DNA from: Archivesica marissinica
Taxonomy: Eukaryota > Mollusca > Bivalvia > Venerida > Vesicomyidae
Length of the DNA stretch: 64,000 nucleotides
Assembly: GCA_014843695.1 (NCBI GenBank)
Contig: CM026390.1
Location: 11,627,904-11,691,903 of the forward strand
Direction of reading: 5' to 3'
Both the position numbers and the translations under genes were made by a program. Positions 10,737-22,469 of this stretch are shown here, piece after piece; the first letter of the stretch is position 1, and each line of letters opens with the position of its first letter. The notes under the pieces are model-generated. The model ran no database searches, had not been told where the DNA came from, and saw only the letters and a program-made list of their open reading frames with translations.

Positions 10737-11913
10737 TATTGATATACGACGGTTATTCCAATCACATTGTACACGGACTATTGATATACGACAGTTATTC
10801 CAATCACATTGTACACAGACTATTGATATACGACAGTTATTCCAATCATATTGTACACAGACTATTGATATACGACAGTTATTCCAATCACATTGTACAC
10901 GGACTATTGATATACGACAGTTATTCCAATCACATTGTACACAGACTATTGATATACGACGGTTATTCCAATCACATTGTACACACAGACTATTGATATA
11001 CGACAGTTATTCCAATCATATTGTACACAGACTATTGATATACGACAGTTATTCCAATCATATTGTACACAGACTATTGATATACGACAGTTATTCCAAT
11101 CATATTGTACACAGACTATTGATATACGACAGTTATTCCAATCACATTGTACACAGACTATTGATATACGACAGTTATTCCAATCACATTGTACACAGAC
11201 TATTGATATACGACAGTTATTCCAATCATATTGTACACAGACTATTGATATATGACAGTTATTCCAATCATATTGTACACAGACTATTGATATACGACAG
11301 TTATTCCAATCACATTGTACACAGACTATTGATATACGACAGTTATTCCAATCACATTGTACACAGACTATTGATATACGACAGTTATTCCAATCATATT
11401 GTATACAGACTATTGATATACGAGTTATTCCAATCATATTGTACACAGACTATTGATATACGACAGTTATTCCAATCACATTGTACACAGACTATTGATA
11501 TACGACAGTTATTCCAATCACATTGTACACAGACTATTGATATACGACAGTTATTCCAATCATAGTGTACACAGACTATTGATATACGACAGTTATTCCA
11601 ATCACATTGTACACAGACTATTGATATACGACAGTTATTCCAATCATATTGTACACAGACTATTGATATACGACAGTTATTCCAATCATATTGTACACAG
11701 ACTATTGATATACGACAGTTATTCCAATCATATTGTACACAGACTATTGATATACGACAGTTATTCCAATCACATTGTACACAGACTATTGATATACGAC
11801 AGTTATTCCAATCACAGTAGTACACAGACTATTGATATACGACAGTTATTCCAATCATATTGTACACACGGACTTTATATACGACAGTTATTCCAATCAC
11901 ATTGTACACAGAC
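10737..11913. repeat. 42 bp minisatellite, about 28 copies
   Basis: The unit is ACTATTGATATACGACAG, TTATTCCAATCACATTG and TACACAG, with a 42 bp period. Most variation is a C/T at one position (CACATT or CATATT). The 14-codon period keeps frames open on both strands, giving apparent ORFs of up to 287 codons. None has a conserved fold or start context, so they are not annotated as genes. Confidence 0.96.
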
Positions 11914-11987
11914 ATTTGAAGTAGTTACGAGAGTTTATTTGATACTTTGTTACTAATAGAATTTTGAACATAATTGTGTGTGTATAG

Positions 11988-12101
11988 TGTCAACGTTGGT
12001 TAACAGCTGGAGTCTGCCCAGAAAAGGTGTTGTTTGGTAAACTGCCCGTCGCTGAAATGGGAAACCGGTAGCGACGATAAATAAACTTAAATATAAAACA
12101 A
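11988..12101 (+). mobile_element. SINE-D, 3' part
   Basis: Has GGAGTCTGCCCAG, AAAGGTGTTGTTTGGTAAAC and the hairpin tail GTCGCT...AGCGAC followed by GATAAATAAACTTAAAT. It matches copies at 27570, 29890 (-) and 30923. Confidence 0.7.
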
Positions 12102-12464
12102 ACATGTGAACATACATTATGCACCAACCTTAACACTATATACAAACAATTATTTTACGCCATTCAGTATATAGCCTTGATAGTGACGGGGTGTCATTTT
12201 TAAACTTGCGTGTAATGGCGTGACACATTTTTTTATGTATAGTGTCAAGCCTATAGTGTTCATAAAAACAAAACAAAAAAAACAGTTTTTTAATGTTGTG
12301 GTTTTGAACCCGCAAACATGTGTCCGCCCCAAGTCGTCTGTGCACAATACAAAAACAAACTGAAACAATAGTGTACAATAATAGTTGAATTTTATGAATA
12401 AGTGACAAGATAAGATCTATTTCAACCCACGGGTAATTCATCGGTTGGATAACAACATTACGGT

Positions 12465-12720
12465 AGTCTAAGAGTCCTTCACGGTGTGTACCAATGTGCA
12501 AACTCCTGTCTAAGAGTCCTTCACGGTGTGTACCAATGTGCAAACTCCTGTCTAAGAGTCCTTCACGGTGTGTACCAATGTGCAAACTCCTGTCTAAGAG
12601 TCCTTCACGGTGTGTACCAATGTGCAAACTCCTGTCTAAGAGTCCTTCACGGTGTGTACCAATGTGCAAACTCCTGTCTAAGAGTCCTTCACGGTGTGTA
12701 CCAATGTGCAAACTCCTGTC
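12465..12720. repeat. 42 bp minisatellite, 6 copies, next to the HGSNAT-like stop codon
   Basis: The unit is GTCTAAGAGTCCTTCACGG, TGTGTACCAATGTGC and AAACTCCT. The units appear identical, implying recent spread. It begins 50 bp past the stop codon of the - gene. Confidence 0.95.
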
Positions 12721-12770
12721 AATTGACTTGTCTAAGCCAATGAAAATCATTGTTTCAAAGGAGGTTGCCA

Positions 12771-14603
12771 TTACACAGATATGAATATTTTCTTATGATA
12801 CAAGTAGAATGATAACAAAATCCAAAATGAAACATCCCAGACATTGATGAGCATATAAGTTGCATGTGTATACGGTGTAATGTCCCAGAAGGTTTGGAAC
12901 GGTTTACTGAATACTTCATGACAAACGTACACAACGATAGAGTTCATTCCAGGATAATAGAATGGTGCACCATTCCAGATTTTGTACACGTCCACCAACA
13001 GGTAACAGACTGTTAACAGGGCAAATGCCATGCTGGCCATTGCAAGAACATAGGACAACGACCACAAGTTTTTGTTAATTGGAATCCAACCATCATTTTT
13101 ACTCGCTTTACAAAGTATAGCAGATATACTTCCTAAGATCACACACCAACTTAACAACCTTTTGATTCTAGATTGAACGCTTGGAAAATGAACAAGTATT
13201 TTTCCAGCTTGAAGGCCCAAGAAGCAGAGAAAACAGGACGTAAGGACACCAAGAAGTCCTTCAGGGTCGTAAGGCATCGTGGTATCGTAGACTTCAGCAC
13301 ATGTGGGAGAGTTGTAGACCAGTTCATCTCCAAACACGGATCTATCTAGGTATCCTGCAGCTCCCCCAGTACAGTTGCTCACGTTTCCGGTTCCATCATT
13401 AGCAAGACCGCCTGGTCCCAAGTAGCCAGTGGGACAGCCAGGAACCGTCAGAAGAAATGTGATACACGTATGTACAATAACCAATAGTAACTGAACAATC
13501 CATTCCTTCCAATACTTGGTTATATCACGAATATCCTTCCACTTTCCATTGGCACCATCGTTTCCATCATTCATCACGAACATATGAAGAGTAGCAGTTA
13601 CTAGGTATGACAACGAGAAACGTTGAAGAACACCCATTATTCGCCATTTTGTGAAATTGTTCGATCCTCCCGAGTTCACAAGTATTCCGAGTGCAAAGAG
13701 GGTCACCGATCGCCGTAATATTTTGATGAAAAGTTGTCCTTTTCCTACGTTTTGCCGTGCCAACGAAACATACGAGTAGGCCATTGCAGCCCCCATAATC
13801 CATACAAACCATGGAAACACTAGGTCGGCCACTGTTAGCCCGTTCCATGTGGAGTGTTGGAAGAACCAGTAATCGGCGCCCCCGTAGTTCACGAACATCA
13901 TAATGACGAGGGAAATGCCGCGGAAAGTGTCGAGCGATTTCAGCCGTTTTTTCGATTTGCTCCGTGCTCCACTGGCGTTTGTAGGTATTCCAAGATCGGC
14001 CTCGACATGGGCGTTAGTGTCGTCTATGCCGGGATGAATTTCGTGTAATATTTTCATAAGCCTCACTCTACATTTCATAAATCCTATCCTAATAAGAGCG
14101 AGACCGGCAAATATCCCCATTGTAGCATAGATGGCTATATTACTATCACTCGTATCATTGCTTAGAGAAGGACCATGACAGGAAATTGTTTTATTGTTCA
14201 TTTTCACAACGATTTTATAATGTCCATTCTCCTCAAACGTATAGAATCGATTGCCAAATTGGCAGGTGTGAGCCACAATATCTGCTGTTGAGTCGCTGAT
14301 AATTGCCATTCTCATTGGCCACCGCGTGTCTACTATTACAGAACAGTTCTCTTCACTGGCCGGAATAACGGCTGCATTCTGAAGATGGCATGTGTGACAC
14401 TGCGCAGAAATTAGCTGTATGATGATGGTGCTGTTCACTTGCGTATTAATGGCGAGACGGGCAACGTTGATTCCACTGAGGAGACCAGATTGTTGCGATG
14501 GACACACACTTGGAGGTTCATCGCATGTACACAATGTCAGTAAAATCCAACATACGACTAGGATAATATAAGTACAATAGTAGACGGCCATTGTCATAGA
14601 CAT
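12771..14603 (-). CDS. HGSNAT: heparan-alpha-glucosaminide N-acetyltransferase-like, complete and intronless
   Basis: One open frame of 610 codons. The enzyme acetylates terminal glucosamine of heparan sulfate in the lysosome using cytosolic acetyl-CoA. Seen here: a hydrophobic signal segment (residues 7-26), and a lumenal domain of about 130 residues with N-glycosylation sites at N57, N86, N137 and N149. A first membrane helix (157-176) and a cytosolic loop ending RLKSLDTFRG follow. Next comes the catalytic-region hallmark FVNYGG...QHSTWNGLTVADLVFPWFVW. His250 in that stretch aligns, from memory of the family, with the proposed active-site His of the human enzyme. The rest is multi-pass membrane and ends KKIF plus four residues, like the family. 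The third ATG (residue 5, ACAATGG) has the better start context and may be the real start. The human gene is split into many exons, so this copy is either a retrocopy or an intron-poor lineage member. The last 226 residues are duplicated inverted at 1-683. Confidence 0.9.
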   Translation of the reverse strand: MSMTMAVYYCTYIILVVCWILLTLCTCDEPPSVCPSQQSGLLSGINVARLAINTQVNSTIIIQLISAQCHTCHLQNAAVIPASEENCSVIVDTRWPMRMAIISDSTADIVAHTCQFGNRFYTFEENGHYKIVVKMNNKTISCHGPSLSNDTSDSNIAIYATMGIFAGLALIRIGFMKCRVRLMKILHEIHPGIDDTNAHVEADLGIPTNASGARSKSKKRLKSLDTFRGISLVIMMFVNYGGADYWFFQHSTWNGLTVADLVFPWFVWIMGAAMAYSYVSLARQNVGKGQLFIKILRRSVTLFALGILVNSGGSNNFTKWRIMGVLQRFSLSYLVTATLHMFVMNDGNDGANGKWKDIRDITKYWKEWIVQLLLVIVHTCITFLLTVPGCPTGYLGPGGLANDGTGNVSNCTGGAAGYLDRSVFGDELVYNSPTCAEVYDTTMPYDPEGLLGVLTSCFLCFLGLQAGKILVHFPSVQSRIKRLLSWCVILGSISAILCKASKNDGWIPINKNLWSLSYVLAMASMAFALLTVCYLLVDVYKIWNGAPFYYPGMNSIVVYVCHEVFSKPFQTFWDITPYTHATYMLINVWDVSFWILLSFYLYHKKIFISV

Positions 14604-14960
14604 ACAAGCTCACACTGAGCTGATAAACAATGTTAGCCCAGTGTAAATCACATGCTCGTTATCTAAGATACAATATCATATCAACCCAGTAGTTGCCGCA
14701 CTAAGATTAGATATCTAGATTTGCTTGGTAGTGTACGTTGCCAGCCGTTATACAAGGCGAAGTGAAATGTTATAATATACATAAATATATACTGACATGA
14801 TAAAGAAACGCAGAGTAAACAATATGACGTATATGATTTAAAGTGATGTGTTTGATGTAATATACACTATTTTTATATTATAAAACAAATTTTAATCAAA
14901 TAAATTACCAAAATTGTATCTATAAATTATTAGTAATTGAAGAACGGCTGATGGTACCCC
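14604..14960. other. 5' flank of the HGSNAT-like gene
   Basis: AT-rich, with no repeat recognised. It would hold the promoter of the - gene. I see no convincing TATA box at a usual distance. Confidence 0.3.
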
Positions 14961-14971
14961 GACTTGACTGA

Positions 14972-15867
14972 CTAGTCAGTATCTCTTACCTCCTCCGGCC
15001 CCTGCGCATCTGTCACATCCCTGGCATTCCGGTACATGGAGCTCATCAGTAAATGTAGCCGGCCTCTCGTAGTGCTAGTGTTCCACTCTTGCAACACGGC
15101 AGTTCTTAGTTGGTCAACAGTAGCGTGGGCATTTCGCCGCCACCTAACACTCCTGTCCAGTTCGTCCCACATATGTTCGATTGGGGACAAATCTGGTCGA
15201 GTGGGTTAATGTTATAGTTTGCGAGAAAGTTGTGACACACTTCGGCATTATCATGCTGGAAAATTAGGTGATGCTATTCCACAAATGGAACTACGACCAG
15301 TGAGTGATTTTATCCCTATATCCTACGGCGCTTAAATTCCCGGCTACCACAATCAACGGTGACCTTTCCCCGTGAGATATTCCTCCCCAGACCAAATATA
15401 TCCCTCTCAAGAACGCATGCGTCGGCGAAGCGTTCCCAACGATGTCGGTTTACACGATGTCGACCGTCTGGACGAAAAAGAGTGCACTGGGACTCATCTG
15501 TGAAAAACACCCGTCTCCATTGCCTCCTTGGATATCGTCTGGGAGCATGTGCCGCCAACCAAGCCATAAGACGTGAGAGAGTGAGAAGCAGACCAACCTC
15601 GCGGAATCGATTCCTTACGGTGTTGGGGTGAATGTGGCGATATGCCTACCGTTATTAACACCGGTTTCAATGACATGCAGTAACGTGGCGATTACGCAGG
15701 TAGACAAGACGATTAGCACTATCTTGACGTCGAGAAGTTATGCGCGGATGTCCCGACCGCAGTCGGTCGGCAATCCCCCTTCCTGTTTCTCTCAGATTTC
15801 GGACACGACGTTCTATGGTGAAAACATTCACACCGAACTGCATAGCAACCTCTTCTTGCCTTTGCAT
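14972..15867 (-). pseudogene. decayed Tc1/mariner-type transposase
   Basis: Read on -, pieces of a Tc1-like transposase occur in order but in different frames. There is an N-terminal helix-turn-helix (EEVAMQFGVNVFTIERRVRN, then RSGHPRITSRRQD) at 15867-15667 and a linker at 15676-15494. The first catalytic Asp is in VFFTDESQ with LFRPDGRHRV at 15567-15316. The second is in FQHDNAE near 15260, and the third-acid region SPIEHMWDELDR is at 15190-14972. At least two frameshifts separate these, so no active enzyme can be made. Terminal inverted repeats were not found. The element lies between the HGSNAT-like gene and a SINE-C. Confidence 0.88.
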
Positions 15868-15894
15868 TAGACATGTCAGTGTATGTTTACCTAA

Positions 15895-16140
15895 GTAGTA
15901 TCCGATTAACGCAGTGGTTAGCGCGCTCGCTTCTCACCAATGCAACCCGGGTTCGATCCTCGGACCGGGAAGAATGTGAGATGGTACGGTGGTCACCAGA
16001 TCGGACAGGTGGGTTTTCTCCGGGTACTCCGGTTTCCTCCCACATGAATGACCACATATACGCTTTCATCCGCGCCACCGAGAGTGATTAATATAAGTTG
16101 TTAAAACTTGCTTCGCAATCATTGTAAAATAAAGTTTACA
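15895..16140 (+). mobile_element. SINE-C copy, near full length
   Basis: The tRNA-like head has an A box (CGCAGTGGTTAGCGCGC) and a B box (GGGTTCGATCCTC). The body contains GGTGGGTTTTCTCCGGGTAC and TCCGGTTTCCTCCCAC, and the tail is AGAGTGATTAATATAAGTTG followed by CTTGCTTCGCAATC. The tail is shared with SINE-B although head and body differ. Confidence 0.85.
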
Positions 16141-16360
16141 CTTAGAGTATCAAGTGCTATGTCAAGATGTTTTGACGAACTTGTCATTATTCTGCACGTG
16201 TTTTTGTTGTTGTTGTTTTTTTATCACTTTCTCAATGTGACAACGTGCAATGCACGGTTGAAGAACTTTAGGCTCCAGTTTGAGTGACCAAGATAGTCGT
16301 CTGACCGGTTAGCATAATTTTAGTCTAAGCATATAAGTAAGTGTTGCATATTTTGGTAAG

Positions 16361-16966
16361 TGGCATTATTTTATTACAATGAGATTTAGTGGCATTATTT
16401 TATTACAATGAGATTTAGTGGCATTATTTTATTATAATGAGATTTAGTGGCATTATTTTATTATAATGAGATTTAGTGGCATTATTTTATTATAATGAGA
16501 TTTAGTGGCATTATTTTATTATAATGAGATTTAGTGGCATTATTTTATTATAATGAGATTTAGTGGCATTATTTTATTATAATGAGATTTAGTGGCATTA
16601 TTTTATTACAATGAGGTTTAGTGGCATTATTTTATTATAATGAGATTTAGTGGCATTATTTTATTTTAATGAGATTTAGTGGCAATATTTTATTACAATG
16701 AGATTTAGTGGCATTATTTTATTATAATGAGATTTAGTGGCATTATTTTATTATAATGAGATTTAGTGGCATTATTTTATTACAATGAGATTTAGTGGCA
16801 TTATTTTATCATAATGAGATTTAGTGGCATTATTTTATTACAATGAGGTTTAGTGGCATTATTTTATTATAATGAGATTTAGTGGCATTATTTTATTATA
16901 ATGAGATTTAGTGGCATTATTTTATTATAATGAGATTTAGTGGCATTATTTTATTTTAATGAGATT
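16361..16966. repeat. 29 bp AT-rich minisatellite, about 21 copies
   Basis: The unit is TGGCATTATTTTATTATAAT plus GAGATTTAG. Few variants occur (ATAAT, ACAAT or TTAAT). The array ends 8 bp before the SINE-E head. Confidence 0.95.
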
Positions 16967-16974
16967 GAATGGCA

Positions 16975-19900
16975 AAGATATACTGGATCAGTGGTACAGT
17001 CGGTAGCACGCTGGACTCGTACTTCTGCAAGCGTACATGCAAGTTCGATCTCATGCTATACCATGCTACAATGGTTAATATCATAGTAATTAGTATCGTA
17101 AAATTATGGTGTCTAATTCTGAGGATGCTATCTAAATGGCTTGTGGAAGGTTTGTGGTTTTACCAGGGAGTCTGTCCGTACCTGGACTACTGCTCGGAGT
17201 GGCACCCGGGGTCCTCCTCCACCAATTATAGCTGGATAGTCACTATATAACCCTAGTACTCCTCCACCAATTATAGTCGGAGAGTCACCATTATCCCTGG
17301 TCCTCCTCCACCAATTATAGCTGGAGAGTCACCATATAACCCGGAATCCTCCTCCACCAATTATAGCTGGAGAATCACCATATAACCCGGGGTCCTCCTC
17401 CACCAATTATAGCTGGAGAATCACCATATAACCAGGGGTCCTCCTCCACCAATTATAGCTGGAGAGTCACCATATAACCCGGAGTCCTCCTCCACCAATT
17501 ATAGCTGGAGAGTCACCAAATAACCCTGGTCCACCTCCACCAATTATAGCTGGAGAGTCACCATATAACCCGGGGTCCTCCTCCACCAATTATAGCTGGA
17601 GAGTCACCATATAACCCGGAGTACTCCTCCACCAATTATAGCTGGAGAGTCACCATATAACCCTGGTCCTCCTCCACCAATTATAGCTGGAGAGTCACCA
17701 TATAACCAGGGGTCCTCCTCCACCAATTATAGTTGGAGAGTCACCATGTATCCCTGGTCCTCCTCCACCAATTATAGCTGGAGAGTCACCATATAACCCG
17801 GAGTCCTCCTCCACCAATTATAGCTGGAGAGTCACCATATAACCCGGGGTCCTCCTCCACCAATTATAGCTGGAGAGTCACCATATAACCCGGGGTCCTC
17901 CTCCACCAATTATAGCTGGAGAGTCACCATATAACCCTGGTCTTCCTCCACCAATTATAGCTGGAGAGTCACCATATAACCCGAGGTCCTCCTCCACCAA
18001 TTATAGTTGGAGAGTCACCATATAACCCTGGTCCTCCTCCACCAATTATAGCTGGAGAGTCACCATATAACCCTGGTCCTCCTCCACCAATTATAGCTGG
18101 AGAGTCACCATATAAGCAGGGGTCCTCCTCCATCAATTATAGTTGGAGAGTCACCATGTATCCCTGGTCCTCCTCCACCAATTATAGTTGGAGAGTCACC
18201 ATATAACCCGAGGTCCTCCTCCACCAATTATAGCTGGAGAGTCACCATATAACCCGGAGTCCTCCTCCACCAATTATAGCTGGAGAGTCACCATATAACC
18301 CTGGTCCTCCTCCACCAATTATAGTTGGAGAGTCACCATATAACCCTGGTCCTCCTCCACCAATTATAGTTGGAGAGTCACCATATAACCCGGGGTCCTG
18401 CTCCACCAATTATAGCTGGAGAGTCACCATATAACCCTGGTCCTCCTCCACCAATTATAGTTGGAGAGTCACCATATAACCTGGGGTACTCCTCCACCAA
18501 TTATAGCTGGAGAGTCACCATATAACCCTGGTCCTCCTCCACCAATTATAGCTGGAGAGTCACCATATAACCCTGGTCCTCCTCCACCAATTATAGCTGG
18601 AGAGTCACCATATAACCAGGGGTCCTCCTCCACCAATTATAGTTGGAGAGTCACCATATAACCCTGGTCCTCCTCCACCAATTTTAGCTGGAGAGTCACC
18701 ATATAACCCGGAGTCCTCCTCCACCAATTATAGCTGGAGAGTCACCATATACCCGGGGTCCTCCTCCACCAATTATAGCTGGAGAGTCACCATATAACCC
18801 GGGGTCCTCCTCCACCAATTATAGCTGGAGAGTCACCATATAACCCTGGTCCTCCTCCACCAATTATAGCTGGAGAGTCACCATATAACCCGAGGTCCTC
18901 CTCCAACAATTATAGTTGGAGAGTCACCATATAACACTGGTCCTCCTCCACCAATTATAGCTGGAGAGTCACCATATAACCCTGGTCCTCCTCCACCAAT
19001 TATAGTTGGAGAGTCACCATATAACCCGGGGTCCTCCTCCACCAATTATAGCTGGAGAGTCACCATATAACCCTGGTACTCCTCCACCAATTATAGCTGG
19101 AGAGTCACCATATAACCCGAGGTCCTCCTCCATCAATTATAGTTGGAGAGTCACCATATAACCCTGGTCCTCCTCCACCAATTATAGCTGGAGAGTCGCC
19201 ATGTAACCCTGGTCCTCCTCCACCAATTATTGCTGGAGAGTCACCATATAACGGAGTCCTCCTCCACCAATTATAGCTGGAGAGTCACCATATAACCCTG
19301 GTCCTCCTCCACCAATTATAGCTGGAGAGTCACCATATAACCCTGGTCCTCCTCCACCAATTATAGTTGGAGAGTCACCATATAACCCTGGTCCTCCTCC
19401 ACCAATTATAGCTGGAGAGTCACCATATAACCCGGAGTCCTCCTCCACCAATTATAGCTGGAGAGTCACCATATAACCCGGGGTCCTCCTCCACCAATTA
19501 TAGCTGGAGAGTCACCATATAACCCGGGGTCCTCCTCCACCAATTATAGCTGGAGAGTCACCATATAACCCGGAGTCCTCCTCCACCAATTATAGCTGGA
19601 GAGTCACCATATAACCCGGAGTCCTCCTCCACCAATTATAGCTGGAGAGTCACCATATAACCCGGAGTCCTCCTCCACCAATTATAGCTGGAGAGTCACC
19701 ATATAACCCGGAGTCCTCCTCCACCAATTATAGCTGGAGAGTCACCATATAACCCGGAGTCCTCCTCCACCAATTATAGCTGGAGAGTCACCATATAACC
19801 CGGGGTCCTCCTCCACCAATTATAGCTGGAGAGTCACCATATAACCCTGGTCCTCCTCCACCAATTATAGTTGGAGAGTCACCATATAACCCTGGTCCTC

Positions 19901-20730
19901 CTCCACCAATTATAGTTGGAGAGTCACCATATAACCCTGGTCCTCCTCCACCAATTATAGCTGGAGAGTCACCATATAACCCGGGGTCCTCCTCCACCAA
20001 TTATAGCTGGAGAGTCACCATATAACCCTGGTCCTCCTCCACCAATTATAGCTGGAGAGTCACCATATAACCTGGGGTCCTCCTCCACCAATTATAGCTG
20101 GAGAGTCACCATATAACCCTGGTCCTCCTCCACCAATTATAGCTGGAGAGTCACCATATAACCCTGGTACTCCTCCACCAATTATAGTTGGAGAGTCACC
20201 ATATAACCCTGGTCCTCCTCCACCAATTATAGTTGGAGAGTCACCATATAACCCTGGTCCTCCTCCACCAATTATAGCTGGAGAGTCACCATATAACCCG
20301 GGGTACTCCTCCACCAATTATAGTTGGAGAGTCACCATATAACCCTGGTCCTCCTCCACCAATTATAGCTGGAGAGTCACCATATAACCTGGGTCCTCCT
20401 CCACCAATTATAGCTGGAGAGTCACCATATAACCGGGGTCCTCCTCCACCAATTATAGCTGGAGAGTCACCATATAACCCGGGGTCCTCCTCCACCAATT
20501 ATAGCTGGAGAGTCACCATATAACCCTGGTCCTCCTCCACCAATTATAGCTGGAGAGTCACCATATAACCCGGGGTCCTCCTCCACCAATTATAGCTGGA
20601 GAGTAACCATATAACCCTGGTACTCCTCCACCAATTATAGCTGGAGAGTCACCATATAACCCGGGGTCCTCCTCCACCAATTATAGCTGGAGAGTCACCA
20701 CATAACCTAAGCTGTTGGTGCCACTTTCTC
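16975..20730 (+). mobile_element. SINE-E copy split by an internal satellite expansion
   Basis: The 5' half (16975-17208) has a tRNA-like head: A-box-like CAGTGGTACAGTCGGTAGCA and B-box-like GCAAGTTCGATCTC. GCTCGGAGTGGCACCCGGGG comes next. After the array, 20690-20725 gives the SINE 3' landmark CATAACCTAAGCTGTTGGTG. Other SINE-E copies (1995, 60245) have the same order without the array: GGCACC, GGGGTCTTCCTCCACCA, then GACCTA and GTTGGTGCGACATTAA. So one SINE has been opened up by tandem growth of its own middle. Confidence 0.75.
17209..20700. repeat. 45-46 bp satellite array, about 77 copies, derived from SINE-E
   Basis: The unit is GGTCCTCCTCCACCAATTAT, AGCTGGAGAGTCACC and ATATAACCC. CTCCA/TGGAG can pair as a small stem. 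Units vary at two hot spots: the GG/CCGG/TGG joint after ATAACCC, and AGCTGG versus AGTTGG. Open frames with GGGGPGLYGDSP-type repeats on - are by-products of the 45 bp period. Confidence 0.96.
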
Positions 20731-20824
20731 CCCCCTCCAAATAATTAAAAAACAAACAATCTGGATTGCGGTAATATTTACAGAAAACGAGATACATCTC
20801 CTCGCGAAGGGGGTTACTGTTGAA

Positions 20825-21394
20825 CTCCAGCGAGCATTCAACAGTAACGATTGAAGGTCTCGGTAAATTGGATCGATCTCCAGCGAGCAATTCAACAGTA
20901 ACGATTGAAGGTCTCGGTAAATTGGATCGAACTCCAGCGAGCATTCAACAGTAACTATTGAAGGTCTCGTTAATTTGGATCAATCTCCAGCGAGCATTCA
21001 ACAGTAACGACTGACGGTCTCGGTAATTGGATCGCCAGCGAGCATCAACAGTAACGATTGAAGGTCTCGGTAAATGGATCGACTCCAGCGAGCATTCAAC
21101 AGTAACGATTGAAGGTCTCGGTTAATTGGATCGAACTCCAGCGAGCATTCAACAGTAACAATTGAAGGTCTCGTTAATTTGGATCAATCTCCAGCGAGCA
21201 TTCAACAGTAACGACGGACGGTCTCAGTAAATTGGATCGAACTCCAGCGAGCATTCAAAAGTAACGATTGAAGGTCTCGTTAATTTGGATCGATCTCCAG
21301 CGAGCAATTCAACAGTAACGACTGACGGTGTCGTTAAATTGGATCTAACTTCAGCGAGCATTCAACAGTAAGGATTGAAGGTCTCGTTAAATTG
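20825..21394. repeat. about 54 bp minisatellite, 10-11 copies, diverged
   Basis: The unit contains CTCCAGCGAGCATTCAACAG, TAACGATTGAAGGTCTCGG and TAAATTGGATCGA. It is more variable in length and sequence than the neighbouring 45 bp array, suggesting greater age. Confidence 0.92.
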
Positions 21395-22440
21395 CAGAGC
21401 AATGGGTGGAGAGTTGTTGGTGGATGAAATTATTAAAGCGACATTACATCGCAAAAAGCCAAAAATATGCATTTGTTAACGTATACATGCATTGCTATTA
21501 CACATTCTTCTGAATACATTCGAACACTAACATTGAACCAATAAACAGTGCGTTTGTGGTCTACAAACTTTCAAAAGTGAATGCTCCTGAATTGACGTTT
21601 GTTTGTTATTGGAGTCAATACTTAACGCGTTATACTGTTGTCTAGAGTAATTCAACTAAGATTAGTCTACAAATAAATATGCACAGACACAACTGTGAGA
21701 TATAACGGTATATCTGTACCATAGATGCTAAGTTATTCAAGATACGTGCGTTGTATTCCGCATGGATGTCGACACTATTTACATTAGTTTGTTATGTCAA
21801 CAAACCGCGTATACGACGTTTGTTTATTAGTTGAAATACTCATTTTTGAGGCAAATATTTGGGATGTGTTTTTACCATATACATGTACTAGGAAATTACA
21901 TTCTGTACATATATGCGTTTTCAACAATGTAATGTCGCTTTAAAGAGGAGGCCATTTGTGAGTGTAGATAGAACTACGAACCGAACATTAATGTAAAATG
22001 GTCACCCATTATCTTCCTCTTTTTCATTAATAATTTATTGCGTATCAAAGGGCATCAAATCTGCAAGATATACCATGTACTTTGGCCTTGAGAACACGTA
22101 CGTGCAACATATGTCACAAGCTGCAGATACGTTATCCGCATGGGCCGATGAATCATGTGTACCAGCTAATACAAATGTTCCTGTACAACCAGTTTGCTAT
22201 GTCATCTTAAGCCAGCTGATATAACTAAAGTATAGCAACACATTTATGACAGACGCGGAAAGAGCGACATACCTAGGTGTGACCATAAATAACAGCATGA
22301 CATTGTGAAGTAAGATCAACCCTCCTCGCCATGCGGATCGCAGCTGCAAATACAACTCCGCATGTGTTTGACATAGTCGAAACGAAGACACTAAATGTAA
22401 TACCAGAAGTAATGCACTGCTAATAGAGACATGGATCAGT
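21395..22440. other. unique intergenic DNA
   Basis: No array or SINE seen. A - frame at 22451-22197 begins with a signal-like hydrophobic stretch and has a GTATGT donor at 22272, but nothing else supports it. Confidence 0.35.
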
Positions 22441-22469
22441 TGCTGCCTCATATCTATCCTTTATAGAGA

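Noticed and set aside
10702..11956. Open frames of 143-287 codons on both strands across the 42 bp array
   Set aside because: The period is a multiple of three with no stops, so several frames stay open at once on both strands. No start context, fold or codon bias singles out one of them.
12136..12771. 211-codon - frame starting at the TAATG that overlaps the HGSNAT-like stop
   Set aside because: It runs through a six-copy 42 bp array and a SINE-D fragment. Stop-start overlap is not expected to work in an animal mRNA.
22197..22451. 84-codon - frame with signal-like start and GTATGT donor at 22272
   Set aside because: It has a second hydrophobic stretch, no partner exon and no family resemblance. 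Start plus donor alone was judged too weak.
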